64,000 nt of DNA from Ferrovibrio terrae_B. GTDB lineage: Bacteria; Pseudomonadota; Alphaproteobacteria; Ferrovibrionales; Ferrovibrionaceae. This document shows positions 40,012 to 51,562 of the stretch, piece after piece (the first letter of the stretch is position 1; the number at the start of each line of letters is the position of its first letter). A program made the position numbers and the translations under genes. The stretch spans positions 5,147 through 69,146 of the forward strand of contig NZ_CALRUC010000007.1 in NCBI RefSeq assembly GCF_943371255.1, given 5' to 3'. Under the pieces are notes generated by a model. That model did not search any database and had not been told where the DNA came from. It saw only the letters and a program-made list of their open reading frames with translations.

Positions 40012-40422
40012 ATGAGCACTTTGGCAACCCTGCTGCCCGGCTTGCTGCTGAGCGGGCTGCAGGCGGCTGCATCGAAACGGCAACGGCGGCGCATGATCGT
40101 CGTTGCCGCGCTCGGTGTCGTCGCTTTCGCCGTGCTGTCGGCCAGCTGCATCCTGTTCGGCTGGGCCCTGTTCCTGGCCTATGGCGTCACCATGGCGCCG
40201 CATTGGGCAGCGGCAGCGGCTGGCGCTACACTGGTCGGCGTCATTGTCATCCTCGGTATTGTCGCAGCCCTGGTCTGGACCTACTGGCCGAGCCATGGCC
40301 TGCAGGACGAGATCGACAGAATCCGGCATGAAATCGAGCCGCTGGCACGCAAGCATCCGCTGGCCAGTGTCGGGGTGGCGGTAGGTCTCGGCGTGCTGCT
40401 AACGTCGCTTCTGAAACGCTGA
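40012..40422 (+). CDS. YqjE/holin-superfamily-like membrane protein
   Basis: A 136-residue protein with two close membrane helices (MIVVAALGVVAFAVLSASCILFGWALFLAYGV and WAAAAAGATLVGVIVILGIVAALVW). A cytoplasmic helix and third hydrophobic C-terminal segment (HPLASVGVAVGLGVLLTSLLKR) resemble the DUF883 tail. In enterobacteria yqjE accompanies yqjD, so a joint envelope role is likely. It runs convergent with and overlaps the end of glxA by 24 bases. Confidence 0.75.
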   Translation: MSTLATLLPGLLLSGLQAAASKRQRRRMIVVAALGVVAFAVLSASCILFGWALFLAYGVTMAPHWAAAAAGATLVGVIVILGIVAALVWTYWPSHGLQDEIDRIRHEIEPLARKHPLASVGVAVGLGVLLTSLLKR

Positions 40423-41376
40423 TCCCTTGCGCGCGCCCACCTGTCGCAGCTGTGCCGGCGTGAAGCCGTACAGCCGCTTCAGGGCGCGACGCATGCTGCT
40501 TTCACTGTCGAAGCCAGCCTTGGTGCCGACGCGCGCGATCGACAGGCCGGTGCTTTGCAGCAGTACCTGTGCACGTTCACAGCGAATGCGTTCCACGACT
40601 TCAGCCGGCGTCGCCCCCGTGGCACGGCGGAACTGGCGATGGAAGGTGCGCACAGTCTGCCCCGCCGCTGCCGCCATGTCTTCGATACGCCAGCGCGCCG
40701 CCGGCCGGTTGGTGATGGCATCCAGCAGTTTGCTGTACGTCTTCGCCCCCTCGGTCGATTGCAGGATCAGCGGTTCGCTGAACTGACGCTGATCGCCGGG
40801 TCGCTTCATATAGACCACCAGACGGCGCGCCACCTTGAGCGCCACCTCGGTGCCGTTATCGGCTTCGATCAATGCCAGAACCATATCGATGCCAGCCGTA
40901 ACGCCCGCCGTGGTCCAGTATGACCCGTCGCGCAGATAGATCGGGTCCTCCTCCACTTTGAGCGCCGGATACTCCTCCGCCAGCCGGCGACAGGCGCGCC
41001 AATGCGTCACCACGCGCCGGCCATCCAGCAGCCCGGTTTCCGCCAGCAAAAACGCACCGGTGCAGACACCGCATTGCCGCCTGGCGCGCCGCGCCAGATT
41101 GCGCACAGCCGCGACCAGTGGTGTGGACTGCCGCGCGTCATAGACACCGGGGCCGCCGGGCACAATCAGCGTGTCCAGTTTCACGGCCTTGTTCAATCGC
41201 TGCGTGGACAGCGAAACCCCCGAGGCGGTGCGCACATTGCCGCCGGTCCGGCTCAGCAACTGCACGGCATAGCGCGGTTTTGCCAGCTCTTCATTCGCTG
41301 TTGTCAGTGCCTGCAATGGCCCTGCCACATCGAGAATCTGCACGCCATCAAAAACAATGATACCGATTTTCAGCAT
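40399..41376 (-). CDS. GlxA-family transcriptional regulator (DJ-1/PfpI domain plus AraC HTH)
   Basis: A 325-residue regulator. The N-terminal DJ-1/PfpI-like sensor domain has IIVFDGVQILDVAGPLQALTTA, LIVPGGPGVYDA and the nucleophile-elbow GVCTGAFLLAETGLLDGRRVVTHW. The C-terminal AraC domain has RTFHRQFRRATGATPAEVVERIRCERAQ and GFDSESSMRRALKRLYGFTP. ATG at 41376 (MLKIGII) preferred to a longer frame from 41403. Divergent from a DJ-1 family enzyme, which it probably controls. Confidence 0.9.
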   Translation of the reverse strand: MLKIGIIVFDGVQILDVAGPLQALTTANEELAKPRYAVQLLSRTGGNVRTASGVSLSTQRLNKAVKLDTLIVPGGPGVYDARQSTPLVAAVRNLARRARRQCGVCTGAFLLAETGLLDGRRVVTHWRACRRLAEEYPALKVEEDPIYLRDGSYWTTAGVTAGIDMVLALIEADNGTEVALKVARRLVVYMKRPGDQRQFSEPLILQSTEGAKTYSKLLDAITNRPAARWRIEDMAAAAGQTVRTFHRQFRRATGATPAEVVERIRCERAQVLLQSTGLSIARVGTKAGFDSESSMRRALKRLYGFTPAQLRQVGARKGSAFQKRR

Positions 41377-41458
41377 TGGCAGGATTTGCTCGCTCTTTGT
41401 CATTCATGCCACTGCCTAAATTGCTAGCATGCCAACACACAGCAGTCGAGGATTGACA

Positions 41459-42175
41459 ATGACAAAGAATTTTCTGGTAAATGTTTTGCTTGTACCGGAC
41501 ATGGTGCAGCTGGATATGACCGGCCCTTATGAGGTGTTATCGCGTGTGCCCGGATGGCGTATCGAAATCATCTCTGCCGATTTGCAGCCGGTGCGCACAG
41601 ATCGCGGCCTGCGCATCATGCCGACCATGACACGCGATGCGGCCGGGCCCGCCGATCTTCTGGTCATTCCCGGCGGCACCGGCATTGACCATGCCATGAT
41701 CGACCCCGCCTGGGTCGCATTCGTGAAGCAACAGGCAGAAGCCGCGCGCTACGTGTTTGGTATCTGCACCGGTTCAATGCTGCTTGCTGCAACGGGTTTG
41801 CTGAATGGCCGCCGCGCCGGTGCGCATTGGCAGGCGCGCGATCTGCTCAGCCGCTTTGGCGCCATTCCGGTACACGACCGCATGGTGGTCGACGGCAAAT
41901 ACTTCACGTCTGGCGGCGTGACCTCCGGGATCGATATGGCGCTGAAAGTGGTCGCCGAGATCATGGGCGATGAAACCGCGCAGAAGATTCAGCTCTCCAT
42001 CGAATACGACCCTGCCCCCCCGTTTCCGGGTGGCACGCCGTTTACCTCTCCGCACGCGATTGTTGCCGCCGTGCTTGAGGCGGGTGCGACGCGCCGCAAG
42101 GACCGCGAAGCCATGGTGGATAAGGCTGTTGCGGCAATGCACAGAAACCAAAACAGAGAGGCAGAAAAACCATGA
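41459..42175 (+). CDS. DJ-1/PfpI-family protein, isonitrile-hydratase-like
   Basis: A 238-residue enzyme with DMVQLDMTGPYEVLSRVP, LLVIPGGTGID and the nucleophile Cys in GICTGSMLLAATGLLNGRRAGAHWQ. Relatives include isonitrile hydratase (InhA), with a conserved Asp (QLDMTGP) needed for catalysis. Divergent from the GlxA regulator and coupled by ATGA to the Bug-type binding protein. The pathway is probably uptake and breakdown of an organic nitrogen compound or acid. Confidence 0.85.
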   Translation: MTKNFLVNVLLVPDMVQLDMTGPYEVLSRVPGWRIEIISADLQPVRTDRGLRIMPTMTRDAAGPADLLVIPGGTGIDHAMIDPAWVAFVKQQAEAARYVFGICTGSMLLAATGLLNGRRAGAHWQARDLLSRFGAIPVHDRMVVDGKYFTSGGVTSGIDMALKVVAEIMGDETAQKIQLSIEYDPAPPFPGGTPFTSPHAIVAAVLEAGATRRKDREAMVDKAVAAMHRNQNREAEKP

Positions 42176-43158
42176 CCCAGACCAGAAACCGATTAGTCCT
42201 TGCCGTGCTTGCAGTCTTTGGCTTTTGCGAGGCCGCACTGGCCCAGGACAAATATCCCTCCCGGCCGATCACTATCGTTGTGCCATTTGCGGCCGGCGGA
42301 CCACTGGATGTGTCAACCCGGGTGATGAGTGTCGCGCTGACGAGCACGCTGGGACAACCCATCGTCATCGAGAATGCATCGGGCGCTGGCGGTTCCATCG
42401 GCGCGGGTCGCGTAGCCCGCTCGACACCTGATGGCTATACCCTGCTGATGTATCACATCGGCACGGCAACGACGCCGGCACTGTATCGCGGCAAACTCAG
42501 CTACGATCCGATTAAGGATCTCACCCCGGTTGCCTTGGTCAATGACGGGCCGATGGCTTTCGTTGCCAAGCCCAACGCACCGCCGACCAATCTCAAGGAA
42601 TTCCTGGCCTATGCGCGCAGCCAGGGCAGCAAGTTCAATCTGGGCCATGCCGGCATCGGCGCGGCGTCGCATCTGTGCAGCGTGCTGTTCCAGAAAGAGA
42701 TCGGCACCCAGGTGACGACAATCCCCTATCGCGGCACCGGCCCGGCGATGGCGGCCCTGCTGAGTGGTGAGATTGACGCAATCTGCGATGTGGCCAGCAA
42801 TGCCACGGGGCAGATTCGCGCCGGCGCATTGAAGGCCTATGCCGTGACCGGCACCAAACGCCTGCCGGCCATTCCCGATACACCGACGGTGGCCGAGGCC
42901 GGGGTTCCCACCCTGGCGATGACCAACTGGAATGCGATGTTCGCGCCGAAGAATACGCCAGCCCCGATTGTTGAACGGCTGGTCGCGGCGCTGGGTGTGG
43001 CGCTGAAAGATCCGACCGTGGTGCAGCGCTTCGCCGAACTGGGCACCATGCCGATCGACGCCGCGCCGACGGCAGCGCAGGTGCTGAAGGACCACCTGGC
43101 GGCCGAAACCGCGCGCTGGACACCGATCATCGAACAGTCGGGGCAGTTCGCCGAGTGA
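42172..43158 (+). CDS. Bug-family (TctC) periplasmic solute-binding protein
   Basis: A 328-residue secreted protein (signal LAVLAVFGFCEAALAQDKYPSRP). Family hallmarks are YPSRPITIVVPFAAGGPLDVSTRVM, ENASGAGGSIGAGRVARSTPDGYTLLM and GHAGIGAASHLCSVLFQKEIG. No TctA/TctB membrane genes follow, as is common for orphan Bug proteins. Coupled to the DJ-1 enzyme gene, so it probably captures that enzyme's substrate or product. Confidence 0.92.
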   Translation: MTQTRNRLVLAVLAVFGFCEAALAQDKYPSRPITIVVPFAAGGPLDVSTRVMSVALTSTLGQPIVIENASGAGGSIGAGRVARSTPDGYTLLMYHIGTATTPALYRGKLSYDPIKDLTPVALVNDGPMAFVAKPNAPPTNLKEFLAYARSQGSKFNLGHAGIGAASHLCSVLFQKEIGTQVTTIPYRGTGPAMAALLSGEIDAICDVASNATGQIRAGALKAYAVTGTKRLPAIPDTPTVAEAGVPTLAMTNWNAMFAPKNTPAPIVERLVAALGVALKDPTVVQRFAELGTMPIDAAPTAAQVLKDHLAAETARWTPIIEQSGQFAE

Positions 43159-43177
43159 CGGCTCAGGCCCGGCCATG

Positions 43178-43210
43178 AAAAAAGGCGCAGCTTGCGGGCT
43201 GCGCCTTTTT
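43178..43210. terminator. Bidirectional terminator between Bug gene and ssb
   Basis: GGCGCAGC and GCTGCGCC pair around TTGCGG, flanked by AAAAAA and TTTTT, so it can serve both converging genes. Confidence 0.9.
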
Positions 43211-43233
43211 GCTGTTCGAGAGCCTGGAAGGGC

Positions 43234-43737
43234 TCAGAACGGAATTTCGTCGTCCATGTCGTCGCGGCGCGGGGCCGAACCGCCGCCGCCGCCAGACCGG
43301 CCACCGCCGCCGCCGCCGGATGGCGGGGCGCTGCCGTAATCGTCGCCGCCGCTGCTGAAGCCGCCACCGCCCCCGCCGCCGCCTTCACGACCGTCCAGCA
43401 TGGTCAGTTCGCCACGGAAGCGCTGCAGCACCACCTCGGTGGTGTATTTCTCGGCGCCGTCCTTGTCGGTCCATTTGCGGGTCTGCAGCGAGCCCTCGAT
43501 ATAGACCTTGGAGCCCTTCTTCAGGTAGGACTTGGCAACCTTGACCAGATTCTCGTTGAAAATCACGACCCTATGCCATTCGGTGCGCTCCTTGCGCTCG
43601 CCTGAGGCCTTGTCTTTCCAGGTTTCCGAGGTGGCCAGGGACAGCTGGGCAATCTCTTCGCCCGATTGCATGCTGCGGATTTCGGGGTCACGCCCTAGAT
43701 TACCGACCAGGATCACCTTGTTGACGCTGCCAGCCAT
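43234..43737 (-). CDS. ssb: Single-stranded DNA-binding protein
   Basis: A 167-residue protein. The OB fold starts SVNKVILVGNLGRDPEIR and includes WHRVVIFNENLVKVAKSYLKKGSKVYIEG. The linker is extremely Gly-rich. The acidic tip DDMDDEIPF, which recruits partner proteins, is intact. Divergent from uvrA with a SOS-box-like site between, a conserved alphaproteobacterial pairing. Confidence 0.97.
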   Translation of the reverse strand: MAGSVNKVILVGNLGRDPEIRSMQSGEEIAQLSLATSETWKDKASGERKERTEWHRVVIFNENLVKVAKSYLKKGSKVYIEGSLQTRKWTDKDGAEKYTTEVVLQRFRGELTMLDGREGGGGGGGGFSSGGDDYGSAPPSGGGGGGRSGGGGGSAPRRDDMDDEIPF

Positions 43738-43753
43738 ATCTTAACCCCTATCC

Positions 43754-43768
43754 GTTCACGAAGTGATC
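43754..43768. promoter_or_regulatory. LexA (SOS) box-like site between ssb and uvrA
   Basis: GTTC-ACGAAGT-GATC differs by one base from the alphaproteobacterial LexA consensus GTTC-N7-GTTC. It sits 16 bases from the ssb start and 80 bases from the uvrA start. Both genes are SOS-controlled in related species. Confidence 0.5.
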
Positions 43769-43848
43769 TTGTACCATGAGTCGGGCGTATAATGAAAGCC
43801 CGGCCCGAAAAGCGCAATAATCGGCCCCCCAGATACGGCGTTTATCCC

Positions 43849-46737
<2,889 letters not shown>

Positions 46738-46761
46738 CCACGCAGAGAAGGATCGCTATCG

Positions 46762-47166
46762 ATGATTACGCGTAAAGCCCTGACGCTCGCTGATGTGCAG
46801 GCCATTGCCGCCGGTGCCGAGGCAGAGGCCAAGAAGAACGACTGGAAGGTCAGCATCGCGATCACCGACGATGGCGGCCATCTGCTGCATTTCCAGCGCC
46901 TGGACGGTGCGCCGGTGCAATCGACCTTCATCAGCCAGGGCAAGGCCAAGGCAGCCGCCTTCTCGCGCAAGCCGACCAAGGCACTGGAAGAGATCGTCGG
47001 CAATGGTCGCAATGCCTTCCTCTCGGTACCGGACCTGGTCCTTCTGGAAGGTGGCGAGCCGATCATCGTGGATGGCGTCTGCATTGGCGCCGTCGGTGTA
47101 TCCGGCGTGAAATCGAGCGATGATTCCGTGATCGCCCGCGCCGGTATCGCCAAACTTGGCGTCTGA
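46762..47166 (+). CDS. GlcG/HbpS-family (DUF336) haem-binding-type protein
   Basis: A 134-residue protein with the DUF336 pattern: LTLADVQAIAAGAEAEAKKNDWKVSIAITDDGGHLLHFQRLDGA, TKALEEIVGNGRN, and ending IVDGVCIGAVGVSGVKSSDDSVIARAGI. Relatives bind haem or cobalamin, or support glycolate use. GAGAAGG lies ahead of the ATG. It is 24 bases downstream of uvrA and could be read through from it. Confidence 0.85.
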   Translation: MITRKALTLADVQAIAAGAEAEAKKNDWKVSIAITDDGGHLLHFQRLDGAPVQSTFISQGKAKAAAFSRKPTKALEEIVGNGRNAFLSVPDLVLLEGGEPIIVDGVCIGAVGVSGVKSSDDSVIARAGIAKLGV

Positions 47167-47178
47167 CGCATCTTTGCC

Positions 47179-47763
47179 ATGACCGGCGGCCGCCAGCGGA
47201 AAGTCCCGAAGAAGATCACCCCGGGATATCTGGAAAAAGCGGCTCTGTTCTATCTTGAACGCTACAGCAGCTCGGCGGGGAATCTCCGCCGGGTGCTGAA
47301 CCGCAAGATCGGCAACTCGATCCGGGAACATGGTGCGCCGACCAAAGAGGAAGCCGCCGGCTGGGTTGCCGAGCTGATCGCAAAGCTGCAACGCAGCAAG
47401 CTGTTGGACGACAAGGCCTATGCCGAAAGCAAGGTCCGGCGTCTCTATGCCGAGGGCAAGGCGCTCGGCCGTATCCGTCAGACCCTTGCCGTAAAGGGCG
47501 TGGGCAAGGAAGATGTCGCCGCTGCATTGGAACGGCTGGAAGCCGAAAGCGATGTTCCGGTTTCCGACCTGCCGGCCGCTGCAGCCTTTGCGCGGAAACG
47601 TAAACTGGGGCCTTACCGCAGCGATCCGCAAGAGCGACGCGACATGCGGCAGAAGGATCTCGGCGCCCTGGCGCGCCGGGGCTTCAGCCAGGCCATTGCC
47701 ATGAAGATTTTGAGCGCCGACAGCGTCGCCGCGCTTGAGGAGATGATCCATGACGCAGACTGA
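47179..47763 (+). CDS. recX: RecX-family RecA regulator
   Basis: A 194-residue, Lys/Arg-rich helical protein with three RecX repeats: YLEKAALFYLERYSSSAGNLRRVLNRKI, LLDDKAYAESKVRRLYAEGKALGRIRQTL and DLGALARRGFSQAIAMKIL. It modulates RecA filaments. It overlaps trmFO by 14 bases. The presence of uvrA, ssb and recX together fits a DNA-repair neighbourhood. Confidence 0.87.
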   Translation: MTGGRQRKVPKKITPGYLEKAALFYLERYSSSAGNLRRVLNRKIGNSIREHGAPTKEEAAGWVAELIAKLQRSKLLDDKAYAESKVRRLYAEGKALGRIRQTLAVKGVGKEDVAAALERLEAESDVPVSDLPAAAAFARKRKLGPYRSDPQERRDMRQKDLGALARRGFSQAIAMKILSADSVAALEEMIHDAD

Positions 47764-49108
47764 ACCCGTTCACGTGATTGGCGGCGGCCTCGCCGGCTCG
47801 GAGGCCGCCTGGCAGATCGCCCGCATGGGCGTGCCCGTGGTGCTGCATGAGATGCGGCCCGTGCGCAAGACTGATGCCCATAACGGCGAGGGCCTGGCCG
47901 AGCTGGTCTGCTCGAATTCCTTCCGCTCCGATGATGCCGAAAGCAACGCCGTCGGCCTGCTGCATGAGGAGCTGCGGCGCTGCAACTCCCTCATCATGCG
48001 CGCGGCCGAAGTGGCGAAAGTGCCTGCCGGCGGCGCGCTGGCGGTCGACCGCGACGTCTTCTCCGGCGAGGTACAAAAGGCCATCGAGGCCGAACCGCTG
48101 ATCGAGTTGCGCCGCGAGGAAATCGCCGGCCTGCCGCCGGCCGACTGGGACAGTGTCGTGGTCGCCACCGGGCCACTCACCTCGCCACCGCTGGCCGAAG
48201 CGATCCGCACGCTCACCGGCGAACAGAGCCTCGCTTTCTTCGATGCCATCGCGCCCATCGTGCATCGCGACAGCATCGACATGGACAAGGCCTGGTTCCA
48301 GTCGCGTTATGACAAGGTCGGGCCGGCCGGCGATGGCGCCGATTATATCAACTGCCCGTTCGAGAAGCCCAACTACCTCGAATTCCATGCCGCCCTGCTG
48401 GCGGCGGAAAAAACCGAATTCAAGGAATGGGAAAAGAACACGCCCTATTTCGAGGGCTGCCTGCCGATCGAGGTGATGGCCGAACGCGGGGCCCGCACGC
48501 TGACCTTCGGTCCGATGAAACCGGTCGGGCTCACCGATCCCAAAACCGGCCGCAAACCCTATGCCGTGGTGCAACTGCGCCAGGACAACAAGCTGGGCAC
48601 GCTGTTCAACATGGTCGGCTTCCAGACCAAGATGAAGCATGGCGAGCAGACCCGCATCTTCCGCATGATTCCTGGTCTGGAGAATGCGCAATTCGCCCGC
48701 CTCGGCGGCATCCACCGCAACACCTTCCTCAACTCGCCCAAGCTGCTCGACACCCAGTTACGGCTGAAGGCAATGCCGAGCCTGCGCTTTGCCGGCCAGG
48801 TCACCGGCGTCGAAGGTTATGTCGAGAGCACGGCCATCGGGCTGATCGCGGGCCGCATGGCAGCGGCGCAGCGCCTCGGGCATGAGCAGGCCCCGCCGCC
48901 GCCGACCACGGCGCTGGGCGCGCTGCACAGCCACATCACTGGCGGCGCCGATGCCAAACATTTCCAGCCGATGAATGTGAATTTCGGCCTGTTCCCGCCG
49001 CCGTCTGCCGATGTACGCAAGGAAGACCGCAAACGGTCGCTCTCCCGCCGTGCCCTCGCCGATCTCGCCAGCTGGCTCGGCGGCGCGGCCCCGGCTGCCG
49101 CGGCCTAG
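47750..49108 (+). CDS. trmFO: Folate-dependent tRNA (uracil-54) methyltransferase TrmFO
   Basis: Makes ribothymidine 54 in the T loop using methylene-THF and FAD. It has 452 residues, an FAD-binding GGGLAGSEAAWQIA at the N-terminus, then HEMRPVRKTDAH, ELVCSNSFRSDDAESNAVGLLHEE, FGPMKPVGL and MNVNFGLFPP. The C-terminal FAD-closing GYVESTAIGLIAGRMAA is present. The stop overlaps the end of the convergent phytoene-synthase-like gene. Confidence 0.97.
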   Translation: MTQTEPVHVIGGGLAGSEAAWQIARMGVPVVLHEMRPVRKTDAHNGEGLAELVCSNSFRSDDAESNAVGLLHEELRRCNSLIMRAAEVAKVPAGGALAVDRDVFSGEVQKAIEAEPLIELRREEIAGLPPADWDSVVVATGPLTSPPLAEAIRTLTGEQSLAFFDAIAPIVHRDSIDMDKAWFQSRYDKVGPAGDGADYINCPFEKPNYLEFHAALLAAEKTEFKEWEKNTPYFEGCLPIEVMAERGARTLTFGPMKPVGLTDPKTGRKPYAVVQLRQDNKLGTLFNMVGFQTKMKHGEQTRIFRMIPGLENAQFARLGGIHRNTFLNSPKLLDTQLRLKAMPSLRFAGQVTGVEGYVESTAIGLIAGRMAAAQRLGHEQAPPPPTTALGALHSHITGGADAKHFQPMNVNFGLFPPPSADVRKEDRKRSLSRRALADLASWLGGAAPAAAA

Positions 49109-49932
49109 ATCCGGCCGCGCACAGAGGCCCAGAGCAGGCGCAACTGCCGTGCCAGCGGCGTGACGCGCGCTTCGGCCAGCAGCGGATCGTAGTCGCTTCG
49201 TTTCAGCGCCCTGAGATACAGGCCGACAAGCGCGGCCGGCAGCACGGCCGGCAAAGCCGCCCGCGCGATCCTGTGCCGGCGCGCCGCCTGCAACAGGTCC
49301 GCAGCTTCACCGGCCACCATCGTCATGGCCGGCCGCAACGCCGGCCCGCACTCGGTCTGATAGGTGGCTTCCGGCGTCAGACCCTGTGCGGCCAGCAGGT
49401 CGGCCGGCAGCATCACGCGCTGTCGCGCCAGCAGATGCGGCATGGAACGCAGGATGCCGGTCAAGGCATAGGCCGTGCCGGCGGCGCGCAGCATCACCTC
49501 GTCCGCCGTTGCACCGAGACACTGCACGGCAAGTTTCATCAGTGGAACGGATGTCGCTTCGGCATAGGCTTTCAGGGCCGGCAGGTCCGCGAAAGGCTGC
49601 TCCTCCATGTCGCGTTCGCGCGCGTCGATCAGGGCGAGCACGGTATCAAGGTCGAGATCCCGGCAATGGTCATACAGCGCCAGTACCACCGGATGCTGTC
49701 GTGGCGTGCCGGCCCTGATGCCATCCCAGGCCTCGCGCCACCATTGCAGGCGGATCTGGCCGATCATCGGCTGGCTGACGCTTTCACGTGCCCGCGCGAT
49801 CTCGCTGTTGAACGCGTAGAGCGCGAACAGGGCGGGACGTCTGGCATCCGGTGCGAACAACGCACTCAGCCAGCGATCCGGATCAAGCCGCTGCAGGTCG
49901 CGGCCGCAGTGTTCAGCCGGCGAGTCGGTCAT
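49105..49932 (-). CDS. Squalene/phytoene-synthase-fold protein, NDUFAF6-like
   Basis: A 275-residue all-helical protein of the SQS_PSY fold. The diphosphate-binding DxxxD motifs of true synthases are missing: the first position reads FNSEIARARESVSQPMIGQIRLQWWREAWDGI. This pattern matches NDUFAF6, the complex I assembly factor, and its alphaproteobacterial relatives, so an assembly role is more likely than terpene synthesis. No hpn or crt genes are near. Convergent with trmFO, overlapping by 4 bases. Confidence 0.8.
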   Translation of the reverse strand: MTDSPAEHCGRDLQRLDPDRWLSALFAPDARRPALFALYAFNSEIARARESVSQPMIGQIRLQWWREAWDGIRAGTPRQHPVVLALYDHCRDLDLDTVLALIDARERDMEEQPFADLPALKAYAEATSVPLMKLAVQCLGATADEVMLRAAGTAYALTGILRSMPHLLARQRVMLPADLLAAQGLTPEATYQTECGPALRPAMTMVAGEAADLLQAARRHRIARAALPAVLPAALVGLYLRALKRSDYDPLLAEARVTPLARQLRLLWASVRGRI

Positions 49933-50151
49933 GCAGAAAGCCCGTCAATCGGGGAAGATTGCTTGTCGACACCATGATTTATGGTAGCCTCACGACTGCG
50001 AATCAGGGTGTTGCACGCAGACACGGTGATCGATTCGTCCTTCCCCTGCCCCATGTTCCATGCACAGGGGCTTCATCGAGCGCCGTCCTGCGAATCTGCA
50101 ACACATCCCTTACCGGGCAGACCCTGAACAGGAACAACAAGGACCAGCATC

Positions 50152-50730
50152 ATGGCAAAGATTCTCGAAAACCTCTACAAGGCGCTGGGCGCCGGCGTCG
50201 TTCTGGCGCTGGTCGTCTTCTTCCTTGTCCACCGCAGCTTTGATGCTGCCTTCGTCAGCTTCTTCTTCCGCTGGCTGCATGTGCTGTCGGGCATCCTGTG
50301 GATCGGCCTGCTCTGGTACTTCAACTTTGTGCAGATCCCGACCATGCCGAAGATTCCGGCCGAGCTGAAGCCCGCCGTGGGCAAGTTCATCGCCCCCGAG
50401 GCGCTGTTCTGGTTCCGCTGGTCGGCACTGGCCACCGTGATTACCGGCCTGGTCCTGTCAATCCTGAATGGCTATGGCCACCAGGCTTTCGCCATGCAGG
50501 AAGGCAGCCGCACCATCGGCATCGGCATGTATCTCGGCCTGTTCATGGCGGCCAATGTCTGGTTCGTGATCTGGCCGAACCAGAAGAAGGCGCTGGGCAT
50601 CGTGCCGACCGACGACGCCAGCAAGGCCAAGGCGGCCCGTGTCGCCATGCTGGGCTCGCGCACCAACTTCATGCTGTCGATCCCGATGCTGTATTGCATG
50701 GTCGCGCAGCAGAATGGCGGCGCCTGGTAA
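50152..50730 (+). CDS. PuuD-like (urate oxidase N-terminal type) membrane protein
   Basis: A 192-residue integral membrane protein. It has about four to five helices with conserved His in FRWLHVLSGILWIGLLWYFNF, then APEALFWFRWSALATVITGLVL and MYLGLFMAANVWFVIWPNQKKAL. This is the membrane domain of PuuD urate hydroxylase without its C-terminal cytochrome c part. Stand-alone versions are common in alphaproteobacteria; function unproven. Followed by a strong terminator. Confidence 0.85.
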   Translation: MAKILENLYKALGAGVVLALVVFFLVHRSFDAAFVSFFFRWLHVLSGILWIGLLWYFNFVQIPTMPKIPAELKPAVGKFIAPEALFWFRWSALATVITGLVLSILNGYGHQAFAMQEGSRTIGIGMYLGLFMAANVWFVIWPNQKKALGIVPTDDASKAKAARVAMLGSRTNFMLSIPMLYCMVAQQNGGAW

Positions 50731-50753
50731 GGCGTCCTCCATCAGAACGAATG

Positions 50754-50783
50754 AGGGCGGCCTTCACGGGCCGCCCTTTTTTT
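50754..50783. terminator. Terminator after the PuuD-like gene
   Basis: AGGGCGGCC and GGCCGCCCT pair around TTCACG, followed by TTTTTT. It lies between two convergent genes. Confidence 0.9.
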
Positions 50784-50792
50784 ACCTGCGGA

Positions 50793-51428
50793 TCAGGCCA
50801 CGCCGCTGAAGGCGATCAGGTTGCCGTCCGGATCCCGCACGATGAACATGCGCGCCCCCCATGGTTCGGTCCGCAGGAGTTGGTGGAAAGTCGCCCCTGC
50901 CGTCTGGAATTCCAGAAACAGCGGCTTGGCATCATCCAGCGTGATGCTGGCCGATAACGCATCCTTCTCCCGGGCACGGAAGTCTTCATCAAAAGCAGGC
51001 CGGTAGACTTTGCGCAGGTTCAGGCGCGCCCCATCGCGAACGACCTGGGCATAGAACGGCGGCTCGCCATAGGTGAAGGCGATCTGGAAGCCGAGCTTGC
51101 GCGTGAAGAAATCACAGGAAACTGCGATATCCGCCACGAACAGCTGCGGTTCTGCGGCCAGTATTGTCGTTGGTGCGATTGAGGATTCAGCAGGTGTCAT
51201 GGTTGCAAGTCCTTGCTTGAGGGCCTGCCAGTTCTCGAAACCGGATTTCTTCGCCACCAGATTCTGGGCATCCGCCAACTTGAATGGCTGGTCCAGGATT
51301 TCCCGGTCATTGAGGTGATGAAAACGGGCGACAAACTGCCTGATCTGTGCCGCGACCGGGAAATAACGGTCACGGTGCCAATGCAGATACAACTTGGCCT
51401 GTTTTCTGAGGTTCTCGAGATTTGGCAT
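50793..51428 (-). CDS. VOC (glyoxalase/bleomycin-resistance) superfamily protein with N-terminal helical extension
   Basis: A 211-residue protein. Residues 90-211 form a VOC module: LFVADIAVSCDFFTRKLGFQIAFTYGEPPFYAQVVRDGARLNLR, then RMFIVRDPDGNLIAFSGVA. Residues 1-75 are a separate helical segment with HWHRDRYFPVAAQIRQFVARFH and KKSGFENWQALKQGL, similar to ankyrin-linked or glyoxalase-linked N-terminal domains. Role unknown; small electrophile or antibiotic binding is possible. Confidence 0.83.
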   Translation of the reverse strand: MPNLENLRKQAKLYLHWHRDRYFPVAAQIRQFVARFHHLNDREILDQPFKLADAQNLVAKKSGFENWQALKQGLATMTPAESSIAPTTILAAEPQLFVADIAVSCDFFTRKLGFQIAFTYGEPPFYAQVVRDGARLNLRKVYRPAFDEDFRAREKDALSASITLDDAKPLFLEFQTAGATFHQLLRTEPWGARMFIVRDPDGNLIAFSGVA

Positions 51429-51562
51429 GAGCGCACTACGGTTGGAGTTCGTAGGCGGGCATCGCCCCTCCGGCCGCAGCCCCTCGGGGGTCTCGGCCGA
51501 TGCGCCCTACCGGCGCGCAACTATTCTAGGATGGCGCCGCCGCGCTGGTCAATCGCGTCTTA

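Noticed and set aside
43285..43400. Simple GGC/CCG-rich repeat tract
   Set aside because: It is the glycine-rich linker of SSB, not an independent repeat or CRISPR.
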